In this document: positions 44,528-51,037 of the stretch, one piece after another
Position numbering within the stretch: position 1 is the first letter of the stretch
How the letters are laid out: every line of letters begins with the position of its first letter
Source of the DNA: Prevotella sp. E15-22
GTDB lineage: Bacteria; Bacteroidota; Bacteroidia; Bacteroidales; Bacteroidaceae
DNA length: 64,000 nt
NCBI RefSeq assembly: GCF_023204875.1
Contig: NZ_CP096247.1
Coordinates: forward strand, 3,162,001 to 3,226,000
Direction: 5' to 3'
Translations under genes and position numbers: made by a program
Notes under the pieces: model-generated
The model's database searches: none
Told to the model about the DNA's origin: nothing
The model's input: only the letters and a program-made list of their open reading frames with translations

Positions 44528-46016
44528 GCTCCACCTCCTTTCTCATCTCCTTTTCCGACTGGTTCAGCAGGTTGTTCAGCAGTTTGGTGATGGCCTCGCC
44601 TTTCTGCTGGATACGATCCGCCAGCATAGCCACATCAGGACCATGTTTCTTGTCGCCAATCTTGTGCAGTGCCGTCACGTCATCGTCAATGGCAACGGCG
44701 GGTGCCACCATCTGGTTGGTCATATTATGCATAAACACCGTCCTCAGATTTTCGCTTTTCTTGGCTTCCTTATAGGCGTCTTTCAATTCTTCTCCACGCT
44801 TGTTGGCAGTGGTGGTCAGCTGTTGCAACTCGGCCACATTCAAGGCTAGCGACAGCTGCATCCTCTGGAAGTTTCGTTGCAGACTGCCAATCTCGTCTTT
44901 ATTCTTCGTATCAGGAATGGCCTCGTAATAGTGGCCCTGGGCAATACGCTCTATCTTGTCGGTCAGCATCTTCAGGGGCTCCAGGCGCAGATAGATAATC
45001 ATCCAGCTGAGCACAAACATCAGCAGCAGGCCGCCAAAGGCAATCACCAATACATAGTTGAACAGGTGGTTATAGTCGCCAAAGATATCTTCTTTCGACA
45101 TGGCCACACCCACACTCCAACTCAGGCGCTCCATCGAGCGGTTGGGCACAAAGGCACGCTCAAAGGGTTTGTAAAAGACGTAGTAGTCGCGCCCATTGAT
45201 TGAGAAGGGCAGATAGCCCGTCTCGCCAGACATCATCGCATCGGCCACATTCTTCACCGACTCGTTCATCTTACCCATATCGGGCACAGAGACAGTCATC
45301 AAATGCTTGCCCAGCGGATGCACCACAAACGAGCCATCACGGTCGAGCAGTGCACAATAGGAATTGGGCGATGGCTTCGTGTTGTTAATGATATCGGAAA
45401 GCAGACTCAGCGACACGTCGACACTGATAACGCCCTGCGGCTGTTCATCATCGCCTACGATGGGCTGACAGAACGAGATGATGGGCTCCATGTCAACATC
45501 CATGTCGACCAATGGGTTTAGCCACATGGGTTGGAATGCGGCCATAGGCTTGGTAAACCACGACTGCTCCGTATAGTGCTTGTCGCCAAACGAGTCGGAA
45601 CGCACCACCAGCGTCTTGCCGTCTTTCACCTCACGATGGAAATAGGCCATAAAGTCAGGACGGTCGGCATAGAACCCTGGCTTCATGGCAATGGCGCATC
45701 CTGTGACGTATGGATTCACCTCCATCACCTTTCTACTATAGGCCACCACCGAGTCGGGGTTCTTCAGGTGGGGTTGCAAAAGATAGAAGATATTACCCGT
45801 TGTCTCCTCTACGCTCAGCAGGATATTGTCTATCCTCACATTGGTACCGTTGAGGGTCTGCGACGCTCTGTTCAGCGCATCCTCCCTCATGCTCTTCTTT
45901 GAATAAAAGAACATGACAAGCAGGGCCGCAAAGAGCAAGGTAGCCATAGAAAGAACCGCCAACAAGCTGATCCTCAGAGACAGATTTTTGGTAACAAATG
46001 ATGTTCGATTCCACAT
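44514..46016 (-). CDS. Cache-HAMP sensor protein with degenerate H-box and no kinase domain (unit 1)
   Basis: 500 aa using the ATG at 46016. The frame extends to 46055 but that lies beyond the -7 box at 46026-46034. TM1, Cache sensor (VISVDVSLSLLSDIINNTKP, SYCALLDRDGSFVVHPLGK), TM2, HAMP (LRLEPLKMLTDKIERIAQG), then VFMHNMTNQMVAPAVAIDDD where Asn replaces the phospho-acceptor His. Ends shortly after the second DHp helix (LLNNLLNQSEKEMRKE). Same layout as the 475-aa protein. Nearly leaderless message. Confidence 0.85.
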   Translation of the reverse strand: MWNRTSFVTKNLSLRISLLAVLSMATLLFAALLVMFFYSKKSMREDALNRASQTLNGTNVRIDNILLSVEETTGNIFYLLQPHLKNPDSVVAYSRKVMEVNPYVTGCAIAMKPGFYADRPDFMAYFHREVKDGKTLVVRSDSFGDKHYTEQSWFTKPMAAFQPMWLNPLVDMDVDMEPIISFCQPIVGDDEQPQGVISVDVSLSLLSDIINNTKPSPNSYCALLDRDGSFVVHPLGKHLMTVSVPDMGKMNESVKNVADAMMSGETGYLPFSINGRDYYVFYKPFERAFVPNRSMERLSWSVGVAMSKEDIFGDYNHLFNYVLVIAFGGLLLMFVLSWMIIYLRLEPLKMLTDKIERIAQGHYYEAIPDTKNKDEIGSLQRNFQRMQLSLALNVAELQQLTTTANKRGEELKDAYKEAKKSENLRTVFMHNMTNQMVAPAVAIDDDVTALHKIGDKKHGPDVAMLADRIQQKGEAITKLLNNLLNQSEKEMRKEVEHEND

Positions 46017-46025
46017 AATTTGGGC

Positions 46026-46034
46026 GCAAAAGTA
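46026..46034 (-). promoter_or_regulatory. -7 box for sensor unit 1
   Basis: GCAAAAGTA on plus, TACTTTTGC on minus, only 9 nt from the ATG at 46016. This decides the start of the 500-aa sensor. Confidence 0.6.
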
Positions 46035-46172
46035 CAAAAAGATTAGAAAAAACACAAAATAATTTGAGTTAATTTTCTATAACACCCTCTTACATTTCCT
46101 TTTTTTCGAGAAATAGGAAAATCCCCACTGCAAGATAGGGAATTTCTGTTTGGGGCGATGCAGGAAAATGCT

Positions 46173-46181
46173 TACCTTTGC
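46173..46181 (+). promoter_or_regulatory. promoter of the DKNYY-repeat gene
   Basis: TACCTTTGC with TTTG at 46149-46152, 20 nt apart. Confidence 0.75.
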
Positions 46182-46213
46182 ATCAGTAATTAATCATTTA
46201 AACGACCAGAGTT

Positions 46214-46831
46214 ATGAAAAAGAATGCATTTTTCCAGAAGTCACTGATGGTGATGGGATTTATAGGATGGAGCATGGCAAGCTTCGCACAGGCCTACGAG
46301 GTTGACCGTAACAGAGTGTATTTCGACAGGGAGCCAATGCCTTTTGCCGATGCCCGTTCGTTTGTAGACCTGGGCTATGGCTACGCCAAGGATCGCGATA
46401 ATGTCTATCTTGACGGTCATGTGCTCGAGTTTGTCGACCCAGCCACATTCCGACTGAAAGAGGGCCACGACATGCATCACCACGATAACCGTGGTTGGCG
46501 CGACAACAACAGAACCAACAGGGGCTATCATAAGACCAAGTTCAATGTGTACTATGGCGACAAGAAGATCGACGCTATGGCCTCATCATTCAAGGACCTT
46601 GGCGGAGGCTATGCCAAGGATGCCTTCAATGTGTTCTATTATGGCAAGAAGATGGATGCCTCTGCCCCCACGTTTAAGATTCTGGAAGGTGGCTATTCAA
46701 AGGATGCGTTCAACGTGTTCTATTATGGCAGGAAGGTGGAAGGTGCCCATGCTCCCTCATTCAAATATACTGGCGAAGGCTATGCCGAGGACACTTTCAA
46801 CGCCTTCTACAGAGGACGAAAACTTGATTAG
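46214..46831 (+). CDS. exported DKNYY-repeat protein
   Basis: 205 aa. Signal peptide about 1-25 (ends SFAQA). About five repeats of the pattern D-x2-x-V/F-Y-x-G-x-x-L/M-x-x-A-x-x-S/T-F-x-x-L-x-x-G-Y-A-K-D (VYFDREPMPFADARSFVDLG, VFYYGKKMDASAPTFKILEG), as in the DKNYY family. A His/Arg/Asn-rich linker (HHHDNRGWRDNNR) divides repeats 2 and 3. Repeat number and lack of catalytic residues suggest a binding or structural role. Own promoter and a strong terminator. Confidence 0.85.
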   Translation: MKKNAFFQKSLMVMGFIGWSMASFAQAYEVDRNRVYFDREPMPFADARSFVDLGYGYAKDRDNVYLDGHVLEFVDPATFRLKEGHDMHHHDNRGWRDNNRTNRGYHKTKFNVYYGDKKIDAMASSFKDLGGGYAKDAFNVFYYGKKMDASAPTFKILEGGYSKDAFNVFYYGRKVEGAHAPSFKYTGEGYAEDTFNAFYRGRKLD

Positions 46832-46850
46832 CACAGCCTCTCATCAAGCA

Positions 46851-46898
46851 ATACTCCACCCATGCCAAGAGCAGACGGCATGGGTGGAGTATTTTTTA
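46851..46898 (+). terminator. intrinsic terminator of the DKNYY gene
   Basis: A 16-bp perfect stem ATACTCCACCCATGCC / GGCATGGGTGGAGTAT with a 10-nt loop and T5-6. Confidence 0.92.
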
Positions 46899-46914
46899 TA
46901 TTTGAGAGCTCTCC

Positions 46915-47172
46915 TCAGCCAATGGCAATCAACTGATTGTTGGTGATGTCGTATCTTACTGGGTGAACAAACGAGACGGCCTTACCATCGCTAATCATTG
47001 AGATGTCGATGCCTCGACGCAGGAACTCATCAACGAGGGCCTGATCATGATAGGCACGCATGCCTGTCCAGCCTCGATGGCCAATCAGGGCGTTGAAGGT
47101 GTTAACTAACTCAGGGATTTGCATGTCTGCGAATTGCAGAGCATAACGAATGTAATAAATGTGATTCTGCAT
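46915..47172 (-). CDS. small conserved-looking protein of unknown function
   Basis: 85 aa, no signal or TM. YYIRYALQFADMQIPELVNTFNALIGHRGW then AYHDQALVDEFLRRGIDISMISDGKAVSFVHPVRYD. This alpha/beta pattern recalls short hypothetical proteins carried in Bacteroidetes accessory regions. Own -7 box at 47298-47306 with a long leader (about 120 nt). Its promoter flank is homologous to that of dinD. Confidence 0.65.
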   Translation of the reverse strand: MQNHIYYIRYALQFADMQIPELVNTFNALIGHRGWTGMRAYHDQALVDEFLRRGIDISMISDGKAVSFVHPVRYDITNNQLIAIG

Positions 47173-47297
47173 AACTTTTTGTTTTTGAAGTGAATACTTT
47201 GTTTTTTTACTTCCGCATCGTCTCTACCACCGTGGCTAAAGTCCTTTGAGCTCGGTTGGCGAGTCTGCCCTTAGGCGACTGCTCTTGATGCTTGGGT

Positions 47298-47306
47298 GCA
47301 AAGGTA
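47298..47306 (-). promoter_or_regulatory. -7 box for the 85-aa protein gene
   Basis: GCAAAGGTA on plus, TACCTTTGC on minus. The sequence just upstream (AAGCCAAATAAAAC and following ACTTGTATTCACTG) recurs upstream of the dinD promoter at 51917-51924. Confidence 0.6.
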
Positions 47307-47343
47307 CTAACTTTCCACGATTAAGCCAAATAAAACATCAAAA

Positions 47344-47515
47344 ACTTGTATTCACTGTTACAAACTTTCACAGACTGTAACAGTTTACTTGTATTCGCTG
47401 TTACAGACTGTTACATTATACTGTTATTTACTTGTATTCACTGTTATTGGCTGTTACAGACTGTTACAATACACTTGTATTCAACAGAGGTATCAAACAC
47501 CTGTCTCTGTGATTC
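47344..47515. repeat. imperfect low-complexity repeats, block 1
   Basis: Reiterations of ACTTGTATTCACTGTTACA and CAGACTGTTACA, ending with the tail TATCAAACACCTGTCTCTGTGATTC-like motif (47491-47515) that recurs at 47926-47950 and, split by the IS, at 52012-53480. No gene; fills the gap between the 85-aa and 45-aa genes. Confidence 0.75.
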
Positions 47516-47555
47516 ACTTTTTCTTCGATTTATTTGCGGATTCAAAAACAATGCT

Positions 47556-47564
47556 TAATTTTGC
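47556..47564 (+). promoter_or_regulatory. promoter of the 45-aa protein gene
   Basis: TAATTTTGC with TTTG at 47533-47536, 19 nt apart, and 25 nt before the ATG at 47590. Confidence 0.6.
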
Positions 47565-47589
47565 AGCACAAATAGAATACGATCGTATC

Positions 47590-47727
47590 ATGGATATCAA
47601 GAAGGTTACATACGAAGAGGCTTTAGCACGCTTTAAACGTTCGCTTGAAATCAAGCGCAACGCAGAGGAGCGTATGGCAGAAGAATGGAAAAAGATGGGA
47701 TTAACAGGAACTATCGTTTCACTATAG
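47590..47727 (+). CDS. 45-aa small protein of unknown function
   Basis: Begins MDIKKVTYEEALARFKRS and continues as a charged amphipathic helix (EIKRNAEERMAEEWKKMG) ending GTIVSL. The -7 box at 47556-47564 rules out upstream in-frame ATGs (47389, 47551). Sits alone between two repeat blocks. Could be a short regulator or antitoxin-like helix. No partner toxin is evident. Confidence 0.55.
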   Translation: MDIKKVTYEEALARFKRSLEIKRNAEERMAEEWKKMGLTGTIVSL

Positions 47728-47769
47728 TATAACCCAAGCACTTACGATAGGAAAGCCATAACAGTATAC

Positions 47770-47950
47770 TTTCACAAACTTGTTTTTACTTGTACAAGAG
47801 TTTAACAGTATACTTGTATTCGCTGTTACAGACTGTTACATTATGCTTGTATTTACTTGTATTCACTTGCATAGACTGTAACAGTATACTTGTATTCACT
47901 TGCACAAGTCTTGTGTTCACCATAGGAATCAAACACCTGTCCCTAGGATT
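47770..47950. repeat. imperfect low-complexity repeats, block 2
   Basis: Same ACTTGTATTCACTGTTACA / CAGACTGTTACA units as block 1, followed by the tail motif ATCAAACACCTGTCCCTAGG. Runs up to the 3' end of the 209-aa membrane protein gene. Confidence 0.75.
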
Positions 47951-47952
47951 AT

Positions 47953-48582
47953 TCAATTACCATCTTTATCGTTTTTAGCATCCGTTTTTACTAATTCTAA
48001 GGCATTTAATTGTAGGTCCTGCAGTAATTCTTCCCTCAGCGCAAATATTTTCAAATACTTTTCATGATCTAACTCTCTTCTATTGACTATACCATCATGA
48101 ACAATATCAATATTTAATTTTAGAAATTCGATTTTACGCTTAACAATATTAGTTTTCTCTCCAAAATCAAAATACTGGAAATCTGTTTTAATAAATGTCT
48201 GCAAATACTCTGATACATGAGCAACAACTCTTTTTGTGTCTTCTTCTAAATACTTATTATTGAAATAATGATTCATAATCTGAGAGAAGGATTCAATGGA
48301 TTGTCGCCTCATTTGTAATAGAAGCAAATCCTTTTGAGCCTTTATTCCTGCACTTGTACGAGATTTGTCTGCATCTGAAACAGCTATTGTCAACTCTACT
48401 AATACTACAATGTTGATAATAGTCAACAATGGAGATAGTAGTCCTGTGAAATAGTTTCCAAAGTCGCTCCAATCACTCATTTGATTACTTAATCCGTCAT
48501 GGAAGTGCCCCAAATATAGAAACACTACTAGTATTAAGCATATGATAATTGTACCATATATGTACTTTTTTAATTTCTTCAT
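47953..48582 (-). CDS. two-TM membrane protein, possible phage abortive-infection type
   Basis: 209 aa. TM1 about 7-26, TM2 about 47-68 (DFGNYFTGLLSPLLTIINIV), then a cytoplasmic alpha-helical domain with QKDLLLLQMRRQSIESFSQIMNHYF. The W-S-D-FGNYFTGLLSPLLT pattern resembles the N-terminus of putative AbiC-like membrane proteins in which a W-x-x-FG motif leads into TM2. AT-rich, unlike the core genes. It lies 59 bp downstream of the RuvC nuclease gene on the same strand and could share its transcript. Function is an inference from a short motif. Confidence 0.5.
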   Translation of the reverse strand: MKKLKKYIYGTIIICLILVVFLYLGHFHDGLSNQMSDWSDFGNYFTGLLSPLLTIINIVVLVELTIAVSDADKSRTSAGIKAQKDLLLLQMRRQSIESFSQIMNHYFNNKYLEEDTKRVVAHVSEYLQTFIKTDFQYFDFGEKTNIVKRKIEFLKLNIDIVHDGIVNRRELDHEKYLKIFALREELLQDLQLNALELVKTDAKNDKDGN

Positions 48583-48641
48583 AAATTATTTATCTATTTT
48601 CAATTATTGGCTTCTAATTCAAAAGAAAAAACAATTATAGA

Positions 48642-50216
48642 TTATAGATTATCCGCCCCAATCGTGCTTCGGTCGTCCTTTTTCTCCTTATTCTTATAGC
48701 GCTGAATTTCCTCCTGCTCCAACTGACAGAAGCGCTCGTAGTCTGCCGCCATTGCCTCTGTATCGTACTGCTTCATCTTTGCTTCATCTAACTTCAGATG
48801 TTGCAGGTTAAAAGCAGCAAGCATATCGCGCTGATGGGTATCGCCATTCGATAGGGTTATTGCACGCTCGCTTCTTCCGTGCTCCGTAAGGCTGCCATCA
48901 GTAAAGTCGAATCTACTGGCAGCGTTCTGTGTGTCTACTCTTTCAAACCTGCCACCCAATGACTTAACTTTGTTTTCTAAGATATCTACAAACATTGAAG
49001 GAGCGTGATTGCCAATAGATTTACCATACCCCTTCTTCGATTTGAACTTTCCTGTTTTCTCGTCTCTCTTGGTTTCTTTCTTTTTGGCACTCCAAGCCTT
49101 CACGGGATTGTTCTCCACAATAAACGTATCACCCTCTTTCAGTAGTGCGTTGGCACAATCTATGTGCTGCTGCTTACGGATAGCAGCCTGTTTGCGGCGC
49201 AGCTCGGCCAACTCACGGCGCAGTTCCTTGTAACGTTTGGAGTCGTTCCAAACCAGTTTGATGCCACGCTTGATGGTGCCGTCTTCGTTGAAGTTCTGCG
49301 GATTGTTGGCTCTGCGGCTGCGATCTATCTTCCTGCTGAGTCGGGTTATCTCCTCCTGGATATTGTCGCAATTCGAAGCCAGCTTGTCGATGCTCACCAC
49401 ATTCTCGCCACTCACAGCCACCGTAGTAGGTCCAAGGTCGATACCTACATTGCCCTTGCCCAGCGTTCTGCCTTTCTGAGGTTTCTCGCCCTCGATAGTC
49501 AACTGAACGTAGTACTTGTACTGACTACGCACCAATCGACGCACCACCTTCACCACTTTCACGCTATCAACACCACCTTTCAGCGCCCACATCTCATAGT
49601 CTGCGTGCTTGGGATTGTGCAGCATCTTTAGCGTGATGTACTTGGCCCCTTTCCCGACCTTTCCGTTCATCTTAATATCAAGTTCCATCGTTTCAAGATG
49701 AAGCTCCATACCAGAGAAGTAAACTACCCCTCGTACGACCTTTCTGCGACTTGAAAAAGAATCTAACTCACCATACTTTTTAAATGAGATTCGCTTGGCT
49801 TTGAAGTCATATAGTTTCTTATCCCAAGCAGCCCATACGCTTGCTCCTAAGTGGTCTAAGATATAAGTGGTAAAGCCCAGGTCGGCATAGGTCATATTGG
49901 GGCCAACAGACTTCTGAGCCAACTTCTCTACAAAGCCCTTTATGCTATATTCATCAAAAGAAACCTTAAAGGGTGTCTTGTTGCCTTTCAGCGTTTCATT
50001 TATCTGAAACGGATGACTCCTGAAGAAATCTTTTTTCTCCCTAAGGGTTTTGCAGGCTTGATACTCTTTCATCTGCTCAAAGTACCTGTATTGTCTGAGC
50101 AACTTGCCTTGCACGTAGTTGTACAATTGGCGAAGCTGCTCATAACGCTTGTTGAGAATATCTGTCTGATACTTCTCAACCTGCAAAGGCAATTCCAATA
50201 CAAATACTTCGTTCAT
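48642..50216 (-). CDS. compact TnpB/Cas12-like RuvC nuclease, candidate miniature type V effector
   Basis: 524 aa. The N-terminal about 245 residues are Lys/Arg-rich and mixed alpha/beta, as in the WED/REC part of TnpB-like proteins. RuvC-I is GNVGIDLGPTTVAVSG (Asp260), RuvC-II DTFIVENNPVKAW (Glu368) and RuvC-III THQRDMLAAFNL (Asp464), so all three catalytic acids are present. A coiled-coil segment (about 284-345) lies between I and II. Where TnpB and Cas12f carry CxxC pairs, this protein has NAASRFDFTDG and RAITLSNGD with no cysteine: the zinc finger is lost. The acidic/basic C-terminal tail is about 45 residues long. No tnpA or IS200/IS605 ends are adjacent. Instead a repeat-spacer array lies immediately upstream, its last degenerate repeat ending 13 nt from the ATG. 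Could also be a domesticated TnpB relative. Confidence 0.8.
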   Translation of the reverse strand: MNEVFVLELPLQVEKYQTDILNKRYEQLRQLYNYVQGKLLRQYRYFEQMKEYQACKTLREKKDFFRSHPFQINETLKGNKTPFKVSFDEYSIKGFVEKLAQKSVGPNMTYADLGFTTYILDHLGASVWAAWDKKLYDFKAKRISFKKYGELDSFSSRRKVVRGVVYFSGMELHLETMELDIKMNGKVGKGAKYITLKMLHNPKHADYEMWALKGGVDSVKVVKVVRRLVRSQYKYYVQLTIEGEKPQKGRTLGKGNVGIDLGPTTVAVSGENVVSIDKLASNCDNIQEEITRLSRKIDRSRRANNPQNFNEDGTIKRGIKLVWNDSKRYKELRRELAELRRKQAAIRKQQHIDCANALLKEGDTFIVENNPVKAWSAKKKETKRDEKTGKFKSKKGYGKSIGNHAPSMFVDILENKVKSLGGRFERVDTQNAASRFDFTDGSLTEHGRSERAITLSNGDTHQRDMLAAFNLQHLKLDEAKMKQYDTEAMAADYERFCQLEQEEIQRYKNKEKKDDRSTIGADNL

Positions 50217-50217
50217 T

Positions 50218-50450
50218 TTACATAAAGAACCTAAATTTCGGGGGGATTAACACCAGAAGCTGTTTCACCCGATGGAGAACCATCCCTGTCAATAGCCTAC
50301 ATTTCTGGGTGATTAACACCACACAAACGTCTATGTGGATAAGGCAACCCTGTCAATAGCCTACATTTCTGGGTGATTAACACCACAAGGTTAGCGGCTC
50401 AATCAGCGATGCACCCTGTCAACAGCCTACATTTCTGGGTGATTAACACC
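50218..50450 (-). CRISPR. mini CRISPR-like array: 3 full 37-nt repeats, 1 degenerate repeat, 3 spacers
   Basis: Full repeats at 50284-50320, 50348-50384 and 50414-50450. The first two are identical, the third differs by one base (AAC for AAT near position 10). Plus-strand landmarks are CCCTGTCAATAGCC at the left and CTGGGTGATTAACACC at the right. Spacers: 50255-50283 (29), 50321-50347 (27), 50385-50413 (29), unrelated to each other. A degenerate repeat occupies 50218-50254: 22 of its last 25 bases match, while its outer 12 are mostly changed. The degenerate end adjoins the nuclease, which in normal arrays marks the leader-distal end, so transcription is read as minus strand. In that sense each repeat starts with a small hairpin GGTG-TTAAT-CACC. 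Confidence 0.85.
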
Positions 50451-50640
50451 CTATAGTGCATAATCACCTGGGAATGAAATAAAAAGGCCATGATTAGCAT
50501 ACTCGGGGACTTGCTCTATACTCCCATTCCGCAAGCGGAACTGACTGTTATTTTTGCATTCCACCATTCTGCATAATCGTTTGTCGCACCAGCCGCCCAC
50601 TGGCATTAGCTTAACGTGCGCAAGGCCTGACAACACCTTT
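50451..50640 (-). ncRNA. structured leader RNA of the array, tracrRNA-like candidate
   Basis: About 190 nt between the minus-strand promoter at 50646-50654 and the first repeat. In the RNA sense it contains a stem CGCAC...GTGCG enclosing a CCAG/CTGG hairpin, then a TTCCG-CTTG-CGGAA hairpin. Just before the array is an AGGTGATTATGC stretch whose GGTGATTA is complementary to TAATCACC in the repeat (8 bp). No convincing ORF: the 72-aa frame here needs an ATG upstream of the promoter. It may be only a CRISPR leader; a tracr-like role is inferred from position and the short anti-repeat. Confidence 0.45.
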
Positions 50641-50645
50641 ATGCC

Positions 50646-50654
50646 GCAAAGATA
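50646..50654 (-). promoter_or_regulatory. -7 box driving leader, array and nuclease
   Basis: GCAAAGATA on plus, TATCTTTGC on minus. No clear -33 element. The only -7 box seen between dinD and the nuclease start. Confidence 0.6.
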
Positions 50655-50740
50655 ATAAAATAAAATCATTCTGTCTACATTTTAACTAAAAAAATGGAGA
50701 AACAAAGGAAATAACGGGGAATGACTAGCGCTTTAGAAAA

Positions 50741-50851
50741 ATGAAAAAACGAAATGATATGGGTGTATGGGTGTATGCCATGCGGTGGTGGGGAAAGAAA
50801 AATGCACCCACACAAGGAAAACGATGTTCCTTGTGTGGGCGCTATGGGTAG
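50741..50851. repeat. hairpin module downstream of dinD, copy 1
   Basis: Homologous to 53586-53702: both share ATGAAAAAACGAAATGATAT, TGCCATGCGGTGGTGGGG and AAAGAAAAATGC. Contains a 13-bp perfect stem CCCACACAAGGAA / TTCCTTGTGTGGG (50807-50839) followed on the minus strand by TGCATTTTTC, so it can act as a minus-strand terminator. Confidence 0.8.
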
Positions 50852-50961
50852 GGCTATGAGTTACTCTTCTATTTTGTCGTCACTAACCACCCAGCGGCTC
50901 CATCCTTCTCAAAGGACTTCATGGCCACAATAGGCAGATAGCAGGGACAACGGTACAAAAA

Positions 50962-50994
50962 AGAATCGACACAGAAAAAAAACATGTCGATTCT
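50962..50994 (-). terminator. intrinsic terminator of dinD
   Basis: 10-bp perfect stem AGAATCGACA / TGTCGATTCT with a T6 tract on the minus strand, 44 bp after the dinD stop. Confidence 0.8.
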
Positions 50995-51037
50995 ATTTGA
51001 TTTATATGTTTCTACGAGAGGAATCTACACCAAGAAA

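Noticed and set aside
47344..47950. Low-complexity blocks as a second CRISPR array
   Set aside because: Units are of uneven length and spacing and partly overlap, with no unique spacers of constant size between them.
48642..50216. Nuclease as an ordinary IS200/IS605 TnpB transposon gene
   Set aside because: No tnpA, no subterminal palindromes recognised, zinc finger missing, and a repeat-spacer array sits on the 5' side. A domesticated TnpB cannot be excluded, hence listed as a candidate.
50451..50669. 72-aa minus-strand ORF between dinD and the array
   Set aside because: Its ATG lies upstream of the -7 box at 50646-50654, and the segment reads better as a structured leader RNA ending exactly at the first repeat.
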